64,000 bases of DNA from Leifsonia psychrotolerans. Its GTDB lineage: Bacteria > Actinomycetota > Actinomycetes > Actinomycetales > Microbacteriaceae. The DNA lies in the NCBI RefSeq assembly GCF_013410665.1, contig NZ_JACCFM010000001.1:2356001-2420000 (forward strand). Reading direction: 5' to 3'. The position numbers and the translations under genes were made by a program. Each line of letters opens with the position of its first letter. Within the stretch, counting starts at the first letter, position 1. This document shows positions 26,793 through 36,621 of this stretch, piece after piece. The notes below the pieces were generated by a model. The model had not been told where the DNA came from and did no database searches. It was given only the letters and a program-made list of their open reading frames with translations.

Positions 26793-27626
26793 ATGCAGGG
26801 ACAGCACTTTTCCGCAACCACCCCCGCCGCAGGTATCAGCGGCAGCGGGCTCCGGGCCGAAGGAGTGTCTGTCAGCTTCTCCGGCATCAAAGCGCTCACC
26901 GAGGTCGACTTTCGCATCACGACCGGCGAAGTTGTTGGGCTGATCGGGCCGAATGGATCTGGCAAGACAACGCTTCTCAACGTGCTCTCCGGCGTATACC
27001 GACCTTCATCAGGTCGCACATTCGTCAACGAGATCGAAACCACCTCTCTTCGTGCCCACCGCATCGCACGACTCGGGGTCGCGCGAACGTTTCAGAATAT
27101 TCGACTCTTTGGCAACATGACTGTGCTTCAAAATGTGCAAGTCGGAAGTGCATTGAGCGACGCTCGTCCGCGCGGAGCGGAGCTCAGAGATGCCGCGTTG
27201 AAGACACTCGACGAGCTCGGACTCAATGAATTTCAGGAACGACGCGCCGGAACGCTTCCGTATGGCATCCGGCGTCGTATCGAGATCGCTCGCGCACTGG
27301 CCACCAAGCCGAAGTTCCTTCTCCTCGACGAACCCGCCGCCGGCGCCAACGGTGCCGAGTCTGAGGAGCTCTCAGAACTCATCGAGATGATCGCAAGCCA
27401 CTACTCGCTCGGAGTGCTCGTGATCGAACACGATCTCCGACTGATGATGCGTGTGGCGAGCCGAATCGTCGCGCTGACTGGCGGACGGGTCATCGCCGAA
27501 GGTGATGCCGAGGGGATCAGCCAGAACCAGGCGGTTCGTGAGGCCTACTTCGGAAAGAAGTGGGCAGCGGAATCCTTTGCCGAACCATCACTAACCACCG
27601 AATCCATGCTGGAGGAGACGAAATGA
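26793..27626 (+). CDS. Branched-chain-type ABC importer, ATPase (LivG-like)
   Basis: Cytoplasmic ATPase, 277 residues. It has Walker A GPNGSGKTT, the LivG-type signature LPYGIRRRIEIARAL, Walker B LLLDEPAAG and switch His in VLVIEHD. The ATG at 26793 is preferred because GGAGGG lies 5 nt before it; an in-frame ATG at 26781 has no comparable site. First gene of a seven-gene plus-strand operon; its stop overlaps the start of the binding-protein gene (ATGA). Confidence 0.9.
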   Translation: MQGQHFSATTPAAGISGSGLRAEGVSVSFSGIKALTEVDFRITTGEVVGLIGPNGSGKTTLLNVLSGVYRPSSGRTFVNEIETTSLRAHRIARLGVARTFQNIRLFGNMTVLQNVQVGSALSDARPRGAELRDAALKTLDELGLNEFQERRAGTLPYGIRRRIEIARALATKPKFLLLDEPAAGANGAESEELSELIEMIASHYSLGVLVIEHDLRLMMRVASRIVALTGGRVIAEGDAEGISQNQAVREAYFGKKWAAESFAEPSLTTESMLEETK

Positions 27627-28801
27627 AACGCAGAATTACACTGGCAACGGCCCTATCCGCCGCGCTCGTTCTGACGGGCTGCACCGCGACAGCCCAGAGC
27701 GGAGAAACGGGCGACGTGCTCAAAATTGGGTACAACTCCTCTCAAACCGGCGGACTGGCGTATTCAGACGTCGCGGCGTCGACCGGCGTGAAGATGGCCG
27801 TCGACGAAATCAACGCTGCCGGCGGTATTGACGGAAAATGGAAGATCGAGCTCTCGATCCAGGACAACCGCAGCGATCCGGGTCAAAGCTCCGTGGTAGC
27901 CCGTGACCTTCTGGCCAATGGCGCGCAGCTCCAGATCTGCACGTCGGATGCCGACCCGTGCATTGCCGCCGGCCAGATCGCCCAGGCCGCAAGCATCCCC
28001 ACGATCTCGACTGCGGCCACCTCACCGACACTTCCGGGTGCCGTCGGCGACTTCATGTTCATGAGCGTCTTCGGCGACAACACTCAGACGACGGTCCTGG
28101 CCGACTACGCCATTGAACAGGGCCTTAAGAATGCCTACCTTCTCTGCTCCCCCGACTCCTCCTACACTTCCAAATCCTGCGACTACTTCACCCAGGTGTA
28201 TGAGAAAAAGGGTGGCACGATCCTTCGCAAGGGTTCCTATACTCTCGGGGCCCCAGATTTCAACAGCGAAATCACGAAAATCCTCGCGTTGAAGCCGTCT
28301 CCCGAGGTCATCTTCACCCCGGCCTACCCGCCGGACGCCCCGACCTTCATCAAGCAACTCCGCGCTGCGGGCATCACAGCTCCGGTCATCTCGATGGACG
28401 GGGTGGACTCACAGACCACGATCGACGCTGGCGGCGCGTCTGTCGAGGGACTCGTCTTCACCACCCACGGTTTCCCGGCCGACGGAACGCCGACCGGTGA
28501 TTTCTGGAAGCGCTACACCGAGACATACGGCAAGGCGCCGGAGAGCGTCTTCGCGGCCACGGGCTACGACCTCATCAAGGTCGTTGAAGCCGCCGTCACC
28601 TCGGCCCAGTCAATTGATCCACAGGCCGTGCGCAATGCGATCGACACACTCGTCGACGTGCAGGGCGCAACCGGCTCGATCACGTATCTCGACCAGGGCC
28701 GCATTCCCCTCAAATCGGTCTCCCTGGTGAAGGTCGACAACGGGAAGTTCGCGCTTCTTGGCACCAAGACGCCTGATTCTGCCGACATCCCGAAGCCCTA
28801 G
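27623..28801 (+). CDS. Branched-chain-type ABC importer, substrate-binding lipoprotein
   Basis: A 392-residue periplasmic-binding-type protein (type 1 fold, LivJ-like) with a lipoprotein signal ending LVLTGC (Cys17) and a mature start [23 protein letters not shown] precedes the ATG at 27623, which overlaps the upstream stop by 4 nt. The ligand is unknown. Neighbouring acetamidase/formamidase and PLP-enzyme genes point to a small amide or amino compound rather than leucine itself; this is inference. Confidence 0.88.
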   Translation: MKRRITLATALSAALVLTGCTATAQSGETGDVLKIGYNSSQTGGLAYSDVAASTGVKMAVDEINAAGGIDGKWKIELSIQDNRSDPGQSSVVARDLLANGAQLQICTSDADPCIAAGQIAQAASIPTISTAATSPTLPGAVGDFMFMSVFGDNTQTTVLADYAIEQGLKNAYLLCSPDSSYTSKSCDYFTQVYEKKGGTILRKGSYTLGAPDFNSEITKILALKPSPEVIFTPAYPPDAPTFIKQLRAAGITAPVISMDGVDSQTTIDAGGASVEGLVFTTHGFPADGTPTGDFWKRYTETYGKAPESVFAATGYDLIKVVEAAVTSAQSIDPQAVRNAIDTLVDVQGATGSITYLDQGRIPLKSVSLVKVDNGKFALLGTKTPDSADIPKP

Positions 28802-28811
28802 GCGCTCCAGA

Positions 28812-29534
28812 ATGCCAATGCTCGAGGTCGAAAACCTCTCGGTGGTGTACGGCGGAATCCGCGCCGTACGCAACCTGTCCTTCCACGTGAACGAGGGTGA
28901 AGTCGTCACCATTCTCGGCGCCAATGGTGCCGGTAAATCCAGCACGATGAACGCCGTGATGGGCCTTGCCCCCTCTGACCCGTCGTCGTCGATCCGTTTC
29001 AATGGGACGGCCGTCGAAAAGCTGCCCACCGAGAAGATCTCCAAGCTCGGAATGACTCTCACTCCCGAAGGACGCCGAGTTTTTCCCCAACTCACCGTTG
29101 AGGAGAATCTTCGGATGGGGGCGATCTCGCTCGGCCGGCGAGGCTCAGCGGCCGAGTTGAAGGAGAGCGCCTTCACTCGCTTTCCGATTCTGGCCCAGCG
29201 ACGCACGCAGTTCGCGGGAACACTCTCTGGAGGAGAGCAGCAGCAGCTCGCAATTGCACGCTCGCTGATGTCGGCCCCGCGGCTGCTCCTCTTGGACGAG
29301 CCGAGCCTCGGTCTCGCCCCCCAGGTCGTGGAATTCATCTTCGACCTGCTGAAACAGCTGAGTGAAGAAGGCGTCACGATTCTTCTGGTTGAGCAGAATG
29401 TCGATCAAGCTCTGGCAATCGCAGACCGCGGATATGTGCTGGCTAGTGGTGAACTCCAACTCGAAGGAAAGGCAACAGATTTGCGTGCGTCCAGCGGAAT
29501 TGAACGCGCATATCTGGGATTGGGAGCGGTCTAA
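28812..29534 (+). CDS. Branched-chain-type ABC importer, ATPase (LivF-like)
   Basis: The second ATPase, 240 residues: Walker [10 protein letters not shown], signature [14 protein letters not shown], Walker [13 protein letters not shown] and [10 protein letters not shown] as in LivF. The ATG at 28812 ([11 protein letters not shown]) is chosen; ATG 28818 is an alternative. It overlaps the next gene by 1 nt (TAATG). Confidence 0.88.
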   Translation: MPMLEVENLSVVYGGIRAVRNLSFHVNEGEVVTILGANGAGKSSTMNAVMGLAPSDPSSSIRFNGTAVEKLPTEKISKLGMTLTPEGRRVFPQLTVEENLRMGAISLGRRGSAAELKESAFTRFPILAQRRTQFAGTLSGGEQQQLAIARSLMSAPRLLLLDEPSLGLAPQVVEFIFDLLKQLSEEGVTILLVEQNVDQALAIADRGYVLASGELQLEGKATDLRASSGIERAYLGLGAV

Positions 29535-30421
29535 TGGATATCTTCGCGCAACAACTCGTCAATGCATTGAGTCTCGGAGGAATCTACGCTCTTCTTGCGC
29601 TCGGCCTCGCCATGGTGTTCTCGATCATGGGGCTGGTCAACTTCGCGCATGGCGATCTCATGACGATCGGCGGGTACGCGATCTGGTTCGGTGCAATGGT
29701 GCTCGGCGCACCTCTCATCGTGGTTGCCCTGCTCGGCATCTTTGCTGTCGTTCTCGGGTCGGTGCTCATGGAGCGAATTGCATTCCGGCCGGTTCGGGGA
29801 GCGAGCGGTACGACGATGCTTTTGACAAGTTTCGCCGTGTCGATCGTGCTGCAAGTTCTTTTTCAGATCTTCATTTCCGCACGACCTATGGGTATCCAAC
29901 TTCCCGCTCAGCTGAGTGAGACTCTGAATCTTTTCGGCGTGCGATTGGGAGTTATCCAGCTGACCGCAATCGTTGTCGTCGCCGTCGCACTCGTCTCGAT
30001 CATCTATTTTCTTCGTCGAACCACACTGGGTATCGGTATGCGGGCAGCGGCTCAGGACTTTCCTGTCGCCCGGTTGATGGGAATCAATGCGAACCGAATC
30101 GTCTCAACCGCCTTCGCCATCTCGGGTTTGCTCGCGGGGCTCGCGGCCTTTCTCTGGATCGCACAGCGGGGCTCGGTCGACCCAACGATGGGACTTTTCC
30201 CCGTCATCAAGGCTTTCATCGCGGCGGTCCTCGGCGGCTTGGGCAGCCTACCCGGGGCTGTGCTCGGAGGGTTCATCCTCGGCGCCGCCGAGGTTCTCTT
30301 CCGGTCCCAGCTCCCCGAATCCATGCTCCCGTTCGCTGACGCGTTTACTCTCACGATGGTCTTGGTGATTCTGATGGTGCGCCCCCAAGGGCTTCTCGGC
30401 AAAGTGACGGAGCGCGCATAA
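29534..30421 (+). CDS. Branched-chain-type ABC importer, permease (LivH-like)
   Basis: A 295-residue inner-membrane permease with eight or so helices. It begins with the LivH-type QLVNALSLGGIYALLALGLA segment and contains the cytoplasmic coupling region around IGMRAAAQDFPVARLMGIN. Start and stop overlap both neighbours by 1 nt, so the operon is tightly coupled. Confidence 0.9.
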   Translation: MDIFAQQLVNALSLGGIYALLALGLAMVFSIMGLVNFAHGDLMTIGGYAIWFGAMVLGAPLIVVALLGIFAVVLGSVLMERIAFRPVRGASGTTMLLTSFAVSIVLQVLFQIFISARPMGIQLPAQLSETLNLFGVRLGVIQLTAIVVVAVALVSIIYFLRRTTLGIGMRAAAQDFPVARLMGINANRIVSTAFAISGLLAGLAAFLWIAQRGSVDPTMGLFPVIKAFIAAVLGGLGSLPGAVLGGFILGAAEVLFRSQLPESMLPFADAFTLTMVLVILMVRPQGLLGKVTERA

Positions 30422-31545
30422 TGCGATTGACAGCACATTCCCCCCTCACTCGCTCGGCAATCGGAACCGGTGCTCTCGGCCTCCCCGTCGTCATCATCGT
30501 CGTCATCGTCATGGCGACCATGGGCGCTGTGGGTCAGCAGCTCGCGATCAACATGCTCATCTCGATGGTGGCGGTCGTCGGTTTCAGCCTCTACAGCGGA
30601 AACTCCGGAATCATGACGTTCGGCCACGCGGCGTTTATGGGCGTTGCCGCCTATGCGAGTGGCCTGCTCACGGCCTCTCCGGCGGTCAAAGCCCAGATCC
30701 TGCCGGGTTTGCCTGATTGGCTGATGCGCATTCAGCTTCCGCTCTTCCCGGCGATGCTCGTCGCAATGGTCGTCGTGTTGGTGATGGCCGTGCTGTTCGG
30801 GCTGCCGTTCGCGAGGCTCTCGGCGGCCGCCACCCCGATCGCCACGTTCACGATGCTCTTGATCACGTACATCGTGCTCGTCGGAGCCAAGGGCGTTACC
30901 CGTGGAAGTGAAACATTTTATGGAGTCCCGCCGGCGGTCGACATCTACATTGCCCTCGGCGTTGTTTTGGTCGCGATTTTCGTCGCTCGACTCTTTCGCG
31001 AATCGGTCGTCGGCATCCGCTTGCAGGCCAGTCGAGAAGACGAGCTTGCCGCCCGGTCGATGGGGATCAACATTGCCGGTTTGCGTCTGGTCGCCTGGAT
31101 TCTCAGCGCCCTGATCGTCGCTGCGGCCGGTGTTTTGATGGCTCACGAACTTACGGCGTTCTCGCCGAAACAGTTCTACATCTCTTTGCAGTTCATGCTT
31201 GTAGCCATGTTGGTCGTTGGCGGGCAGTCGACGGTGACCGGTGCTGTCGTCGGAACGGTGATCGTCGCGACACTTCTGGAAGTCGCACGACGCGTCGAGA
31301 TCGGGCTCAACGGCTTCACGATCGGGGATTTCACCATCCAGAACGTCTTTGGGCTGCAAGAGATCACTCTGGGACTTCTGATACTCGCGGTGATGTTCTG
31401 GCGACGAGACGGGCTCTTTGCTTTCGACGAAGCCGACGATCTCGTGCGAAAAGTCTGGCGTACCCGACGATCGGAATCACTGCCAGGCTCTCGTCCCTCC
31501 GATACGAAAGAAGCCCACCTTGATGGCGCCATCCGCACACCTTGA
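30421..31545 (+). CDS. Branched-chain-type ABC importer, permease (LivM-like)
   Basis: A 374-residue permease with hydrophobic segments through about residue 330, GNSGIMTFGHAAFMGVAAYA near 60 and the coupling motif QASREDELAARSMGIN. The Arg/Ser-rich C-terminal tail overlaps the acetamidase gene by 23 nt, which ties that enzyme to the transporter operon. Confidence 0.88.
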   Translation: MRLTAHSPLTRSAIGTGALGLPVVIIVVIVMATMGAVGQQLAINMLISMVAVVGFSLYSGNSGIMTFGHAAFMGVAAYASGLLTASPAVKAQILPGLPDWLMRIQLPLFPAMLVAMVVVLVMAVLFGLPFARLSAAATPIATFTMLLITYIVLVGAKGVTRGSETFYGVPPAVDIYIALGVVLVAIFVARLFRESVVGIRLQASREDELAARSMGINIAGLRLVAWILSALIVAAAGVLMAHELTAFSPKQFYISLQFMLVAMLVVGGQSTVTGAVVGTVIVATLLEVARRVEIGLNGFTIGDFTIQNVFGLQEITLGLLILAVMFWRRDGLFAFDEADDLVRKVWRTRRSESLPGSRPSDTKEAHLDGAIRTP

Positions 31546-32473
31546 TCGCTCGACAGTATCGTTTGGCTGGGATCGAAACCATGATCCGGCCGCTGTGGTT
31601 GCGTCGGGCACCGAGCTCTTCGTAGAAGCTCCCGACTGCTCCAACGGACAAATCTCGGCCACATCGACCCTCGAGACGTTCACGGCGATGGATCTCACAC
31701 AACTCGATCCGATCAGCGGCCCCGTTTTTGTCGAGGGTGCGCATCCAGGCGACGTTCTGAAGGTCGAGATCCTGCGGGTGGCCCCGCTTCATTTCGGCTG
31801 GTCTGCGGTTTACCCGGGCACGGGGCTTCTGCAGGAAGAGTTCCCCGACGCATGGTTTCGGTTGTGGGATCTGACGCAGGGCGACTCGACCGAGCTTGTG
31901 CCTGGCATCCGCGTACCGATCGAGCCAATGCTCGGAATCATTGGTTGTACGCCCGCCGCGGACGGCCCGCATCCGAGTGTTCCCCCGCACCGGGCGGGCG
32001 GCAACATGGACATGAAGCATGCCCGTGAGGGCACCGTGATGTTCCTGCCCGTCGAAGTCGAAGGCGCTCTTTTCGGCCTCGGCGACTCTCACGCTGCACA
32101 AGGAGACGGGGAGGTCGGCGGTGCAGGCATCGAGACTCCCGCGGACATCACCGTGCGGCTCAGTGTTGTGCGTGATCGCGTTCTGCGGTTCCCCGAATAT
32201 GAGATCAATCGACCGCTTGAGCGCGCGTCCGCAGCTCGAGCCGGCTATTACGCGACGACCGGCGTCGGGCCCGATCTATACCAAGCTGCGCAGGCGGCGG
32301 TGAGGGCCATGGTGCACCGTGTCGTTGCGCTATACCGCATCGAGGAGATCGAGGCCTACATGCTGTGCTCCGTCGCGGCCGACCTTAAGATCAGTGAAAT
32401 CGTGAACGAGGGAACCTACGTCATCTCGGCATTCCTCCCGCGCGATCTCTTTCTCGACCCGCCACGTGAGTGA
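31523..32473 (+). CDS. Acetamidase/formamidase family protein
   Basis: A 316-residue FmdA/AmdA-type amidohydrolase, releasing ammonia from a short-chain amide. Recognised by GHPGDVL-like EGAHPGDVLKVEIL, the RAGGNMDMKHAREGT block and GLGDSHAAQGDGEVGG, the conserved metal/active-site region. The ATG at 31523 overlaps the LivM-like gene. Substrate probably imported by the preceding transporter. Confidence 0.88.
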   Translation: MAPSAHLDRSTVSFGWDRNHDPAAVVASGTELFVEAPDCSNGQISATSTLETFTAMDLTQLDPISGPVFVEGAHPGDVLKVEILRVAPLHFGWSAVYPGTGLLQEEFPDAWFRLWDLTQGDSTELVPGIRVPIEPMLGIIGCTPAADGPHPSVPPHRAGGNMDMKHAREGTVMFLPVEVEGALFGLGDSHAAQGDGEVGGAGIETPADITVRLSVVRDRVLRFPEYEINRPLERASAARAGYYATTGVGPDLYQAAQAAVRAMVHRVVALYRIEEIEAYMLCSVAADLKISEIVNEGTYVISAFLPRDLFLDPPRE

Positions 32474-32514
32474 CCTCGCTCGCGCCGAACCGTATTCTGA
32501 CGAAGGAGCTTGAC

Positions 32515-33765
32515 ATGCCTGCACTAGACGCCGCCGCGCTGACTCAGCTGCGCGGTCTGTTCCCCGCGCTCAATCGCACCGCACCCAGCGGGGAGCTAGC
32601 CGCTTACCTGGACGGCCCGGGCGGCACCCAGGTGCCGGAGTCGGTTATCGAGGCAATCAGTGACTATCTACGCAATTCGAACTCGAATATCGAGGGGGAA
32701 TTCGACCTGACCATCGCCACCGATGAGCTTCTCGCGCTTTCGCGGGCGTACGGCGGCAGTTTCGTCGGCGGCGATGCCGGTTGCATTGCCTTCGGCCAGA
32801 ACATGACGACGTTGAACTTCAGTTTGATCGCCGCCTTCGGTCGCACCCTGAAGCGCGGAGACGAGATCGTGACGACTGCCCTCGACCACGACTCAAACGT
32901 GGCACCGTGGTTGCTCCTCGCCCAGGATCTTGGTCTCGTCGTACACACGGTCGGGCTGAAAGAAGACCTGACCCTCGACCTGGACGATCTCGCCTCCAAG
33001 CTGAGCAGCCGAACCAAGGTTGTCGCGTTCACCCTGGCGTCAAACGCGGTCGGCACACTGACCCCGGCCCGCGAGATCGCACGCATGGCCCACGAGGTGG
33101 GAGCCCTAGCGTGGGTCGACGCCGTCGCATTCGCCGCCCACCGGCGCATCGATGTTGTGAACATCGGCTGCGATGTTCTGCTCTGCTCACCGTACAAATT
33201 TTTCGGACCGCACCTTGGAATGGCCTGGGTCCGTCGTGACCTTGCCGAGACCTGGCCGGCGAACCGAGTGCGCCCGGCGGGGATCACGCCTCCTGGCCAC
33301 CGTTTCGAGACGGGCACCCTCGCGCACGAGGCCCTGGCCGGTTTTGTTGCCGCGATCGACTACCTCGCCGCTCTGGGTGCCGGTGACACGCTCGACAGCC
33401 AGCTGGACTCGGCCTATCAGGTCATCGAACAGCAGGAGCATTTTCTGGCCGAGCGCTTTCTGGCGGGAATCGCCCGGGTACCCGGTGTGCGACTCGTCGG
33501 CCCTCGAACCGCAGAATCTGCCGGCCGGGTTGGCACCTTCGGTCTCGTCGTGGAGGGCGGCGGCAGCGCCCGGCTTGCACGGGCACTCGGTGAACGCGGA
33601 ATCTACACGTGGAACGGCAGTTTCTATGCCCAGGGAGTTCTCGAACACCTGGGGATCGACCTCGATGAAGGTCTGCTCCGTGCCGGCGTGGTGCACTACA
33701 ACACGGTCGCAGACATCGACCGTTTTCTCCGTGTATTGACCGAGTTGCACGCAGATGCTCATTGA
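32515..33765 (+). CDS. PLP-dependent class V aminotransferase (cysteine-desulfurase-like)
   Basis: A 416-residue fold-type I PLP enzyme of the cysteine-desulfurase-like group, with cofactor Lys228 in LCSPYKFFGPHLG and substrate-domain LDGPGGTQVPE. No Fe-S genes are adjacent, so a catabolic beta-lyase, desulfurase or aminotransferase role on the imported compound is more likely than Fe-S assembly. GGAG lies 7 nt before the ATG at 32515, whereas the earlier open codons lack a site. It overlaps the GntR gene by 11 nt. Confidence 0.82.
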   Translation: MPALDAAALTQLRGLFPALNRTAPSGELAAYLDGPGGTQVPESVIEAISDYLRNSNSNIEGEFDLTIATDELLALSRAYGGSFVGGDAGCIAFGQNMTTLNFSLIAAFGRTLKRGDEIVTTALDHDSNVAPWLLLAQDLGLVVHTVGLKEDLTLDLDDLASKLSSRTKVVAFTLASNAVGTLTPAREIARMAHEVGALAWVDAVAFAAHRRIDVVNIGCDVLLCSPYKFFGPHLGMAWVRRDLAETWPANRVRPAGITPPGHRFETGTLAHEALAGFVAAIDYLAALGAGDTLDSQLDSAYQVIEQQEHFLAERFLAGIARVPGVRLVGPRTAESAGRVGTFGLVVEGGGSARLARALGERGIYTWNGSFYAQGVLEHLGIDLDEGLLRAGVVHYNTVADIDRFLRVLTELHADAH

Positions 33766-34411
33766 ACGGAAAACGCTCCGCGAGCAGGTCCGCACCGAAC
33801 TGCTGAATCGGATCCGGACCGGCGCCGTCGTGCCAGGCCAAAGTATCAATGAGGTGCAGCTCGCGGCCGAACTCGGCGTCAGCCGTACCCCGTTGCGCGA
33901 GGCACTGATCGGTTTGGAAACCGAGGGGCAGATCACCAGCGAAACGGGCAGGGGCTTCCAATTCGCCCGGCTGAGCGTGAGTGAAATTGAAGAGCTCGGA
34001 CCCATTATCGCTGAGCTCGAAAGTCTCGCGCTTGAACTCACCCCCGCTGCCCGACGACTGGAAATCGGCCAGCGGCTGCACAAAGAGGCGATCGAGTTCT
34101 GTACACCTCGTGCGACACACTTTCAGGTCACGACCCGCGACGAGGAGTGGCATGGCCTGCTGACCAGCGCGTGCCCGAATTCACGGTTGCTCGAGCTACT
34201 CGATCAAGCACGAAGCGGTCTGCGCCGGTATGAATCCCTCCTCATTCCAAGTGAAGCGATGATCGCCCGCAACGCCGCCGAGCATGCCGCTATTGCTTCC
34301 TGCCTGATTGCCGGCGACCTCCCCGGCGCTCGAAGGGCACTGCATGCCAATTGGACGAACGGGGCGACTCGTATGCTTGCACACACGAGCGCCCCGTATC
34401 TCACGGAGTGA
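33755..34411 (+). CDS. GntR/FadR-type regulator, copy 1
   Basis: A 218-residue transcription factor: N-terminal winged helix with INEVQLAAELGVSRTPLREALIGLE (residues about 30-54), then an FCD-type all-helical ligand domain with RDEEWHGLL. The terminal gene of the importer operon, overlapping the PLP-enzyme gene by 11 nt. It is strikingly similar to the regulator at 36622 (nearly identical recognition helix), so both probably bind the TGTATACA-type sites in this window. Confidence 0.9.
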   Translation: MLIERKTLREQVRTELLNRIRTGAVVPGQSINEVQLAAELGVSRTPLREALIGLETEGQITSETGRGFQFARLSVSEIEELGPIIAELESLALELTPAARRLEIGQRLHKEAIEFCTPRATHFQVTTRDEEWHGLLTSACPNSRLLELLDQARSGLRRYESLLIPSEAMIARNAAEHAAIASCLIAGDLPGARRALHANWTNGATRMLAHTSAPYLTE

Positions 34412-34448
34412 TTCATTGCAGAATGCGCCCCTGGAGAGTCGCCTCCGA

Positions 34449-36470
34449 CTAGATTGCGGGGTGCGCCAGCACAGCGACCCCCGCGGGCGCCAGCGTGAGG
34501 CTGCCGGTCACGTCGAGACCGGTGATCAAGTCGTGTGATCCAACTGGCACGGCGACGGATGCCTCCGCCTGGCCGTGGTTCAGCACAAACATGAAGTCGG
34601 TCTCTTCGTTAGTGCGCGTGACAATCTCGAGGTCGCGGTCCGCGACGCGGTTCGGCAGCCCGGCGGCGGTGAGGGCGAGAGCCAGAACCTGCTCGAGTCC
34701 CTCCGGTGCGAGCGTGGCGCTGAGGTACCAGGCGGAGCCGGCGCCGAGCGCGTTGCGCACGATGGCGGCGCGCCCCTCGAGAACTCCGGCGGAGTACGTG
34801 GCGACGGTGTCGGTATCCGAGGCAGCGTGGATCCACTCGCTCCAAATCTGGGTGGGCAGAATCGCGCCGTCGAGGTTGACCTGACCGGTCTCCCCGTCGG
34901 AGAGCGGCCACCACTCGTCGACCTCGACGCCGAGCAGGCCGCGCAGCGGGCCGGGAGCGCCACCCTCGTGCACCTTCTCGGTCGGGTCGACGACACCGCT
35001 GAACGGGCCGACGACCAGCTGGCCGCCGCGCTGCACGAACGCGGTCATGGCCGCAGCCTGCTCGTCGGTAGCGATGTAGAGGTTCGGTACGACGACGACG
35101 TCGTAGCCGTCGAACGAGCCGGTGGCCCGCACGACGTCAACGGTGTGGCCGAGGGCGAACAGGGCTCCGTGCCAGGCGCGGGCCTGCTCGAGCCAGTTGA
35201 GCCGCTGCGACGGCAACGAGTCGGGCGCCGCGCTCCCCCACCAGGAATCCCAGTCGGCGACGAGGGCAACGGATGCCCGCACACGGGTTCCGCGCACGAC
35301 CTCGATCTGCTTGAGCTCGGCGCCGAGGGCGGCCGTCTCTTTAAAGGTGCGGCTGTTCTCACCGCGGTGGCCGAGCATGGCCGAGTGATACTTCTCCGGG
35401 CCGAACTTGGCCTGGCGCCATTGAAAGAACATCGCGCCGTCGGAACCGTGCGCGATGGCCTGAAAACTGTTCAGGCGCATGCGTCCCGGCGCCTTGGGCA
35501 CGTTGATGTCGCGCCAGCTGACCGCGCTCGGGGCCTGCTCGAGCAGCAGCCAGGGCTGGCCGTCTTTCAGCGAACGCATCAGGCCGTAGTTGAGGGCTGC
35601 GGGCACGTGCGCCTGGGGATCGGCGGGGTCGGGATAGGCGTCATCCGTCACCAGATCTTCGACGGCTGCGAAGTCCCAGTAGTCGAGCTCCTTGAACAGG
35701 CTCATGAAGTTGGTGGTCACGGCGATGTCGGGGGTGACCCGGCGCAGCACGTCGATCTCGCTTTGGAACAGTTCGAGCAACGCGTCGCTCGAGAAGCGCT
35801 CGAAGTCGAGGTTCTGCGAGGGATTGATCGGACCCATCGAGGTGCGCGGCGGCTCAATGTGCTCGAAGGTGTTGTAGTTCTGACCCCAGCAGGTGGTGCC
35901 CCAGGCCTCGTTCAGGCCCTCGATGCTGCCGTAGCGAGCTTCAAGCCAGCGGCGGAAGTGGCGAGCCGACTCATCGCACCAGCAGCGCGGCACGTGGTCG
36001 CCGTATTCGTTTGAGATGTGCCAGAGGGCGAGCGCCGGGTGGTTGCCATAGCGCGTGGCCATGGCTTCGGTGAGCTTGAGCGCATGTTCGCGAAAGATCG
36101 GCGAGCTCGGGCAGTAGGCCTGGCGCGAGCCGAACTCGAGACGCTGGCCGTGGATGTTAGACGGCAATACCTCAGGAAACTCGCGGATCAGCCAGGCCGG
36201 CGGCGTGGCCGTGCCCGTGGCGAGGTCGACCTTGATGCCGTGCTCCCAGAGCAGGTCAATCACGCGATCGAGCCAGCCGAAGTCGTAGACACCTGGCGTG
36301 CGCTCGATCTGCGGCCAGGAGAAGACCGGCAGTGAGACCAGGTTGACGCTGGCCTTCTGCATCAGCCGGGCATCCTCGATCCAGGTTTCTTCGGACCACT
36401 GGTCAGGGTTGTAGTCGCCGCCATAGGCGAGTGCATCAAGCCTGATCGGCCGTGCCGGAGTCGAGGTCAT
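34449..36470 (-). CDS. GH42 beta-galactosidase
   Basis: A cytoplasmic glycoside hydrolase of 673 residues releasing terminal galactose (or a related sugar). It starts LDALAYGGDYNPDQW, typical of GH42. The acid/base is Glu155 in HISNEYG, the nucleophile Glu311 in LLLEQAPSA, and CWC cysteines near 164-166 resemble a GH42 metal site. No signal peptide. The ATG at 36470 is preceded by a GGGAAG sequence. Divergent from the second GntR gene with a TGTATACA operator between; a sugar ABC importer lies 2.4 kb further on the same strand and shares the motif. Confidence 0.92.
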   Translation of the reverse strand: MTSTPARPIRLDALAYGGDYNPDQWSEETWIEDARLMQKASVNLVSLPVFSWPQIERTPGVYDFGWLDRVIDLLWEHGIKVDLATGTATPPAWLIREFPEVLPSNIHGQRLEFGSRQAYCPSSPIFREHALKLTEAMATRYGNHPALALWHISNEYGDHVPRCWCDESARHFRRWLEARYGSIEGLNEAWGTTCWGQNYNTFEHIEPPRTSMGPINPSQNLDFERFSSDALLELFQSEIDVLRRVTPDIAVTTNFMSLFKELDYWDFAAVEDLVTDDAYPDPADPQAHVPAALNYGLMRSLKDGQPWLLLEQAPSAVSWRDINVPKAPGRMRLNSFQAIAHGSDGAMFFQWRQAKFGPEKYHSAMLGHRGENSRTFKETAALGAELKQIEVVRGTRVRASVALVADWDSWWGSAAPDSLPSQRLNWLEQARAWHGALFALGHTVDVVRATGSFDGYDVVVVPNLYIATDEQAAAMTAFVQRGGQLVVGPFSGVVDPTEKVHEGGAPGPLRGLLGVEVDEWWPLSDGETGQVNLDGAILPTQIWSEWIHAASDTDTVATYSAGVLEGRAAIVRNALGAGSAWYLSATLAPEGLEQVLALALTAAGLPNRVADRDLEIVTRTNEETDFMFVLNHGQAEASVAVPVGSHDLITGLDVTGSLTLAPAGVAVLAHPAI

Positions 36471-36531
36471 GCCCGCTTCCCTTTCGATTGTTTCAACGCC
36501 GGACCGCATCCTCTGTACACGACGTCGTAAA

Positions 36532-36550
36532 GATTGTATTCTGTATACAG
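36532..36550. promoter_or_regulatory. TGTATACA operator between beta-galactosidase and gntR copy 2
   Basis: GATTGTATTCTGTATACAG, with the palindrome CTGTATACAG at 36541-36550, in the 151-nt divergent region. The first 18 bases equal 26587-26604 upstream of gcvPA exactly. It could control both divergent genes, including autoregulation of the GntR protein. A repressor role is inferred. Confidence 0.65.
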
Positions 36551-36621
36551 CTACCGTATGACGAATATTCGTTCCGGTCAACCCGTAGGATTGGCCGATC
36601 AGTAGAAGCCTGGGAGGGCGC

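Noticed and set aside
32515..33765. Assignment as SufS/IscS cysteine desulfurase for Fe-S assembly
   Set aside because: No suf/isc genes adjoin, and the gene is embedded in a transporter-amidase operon; only family-level naming is justified.
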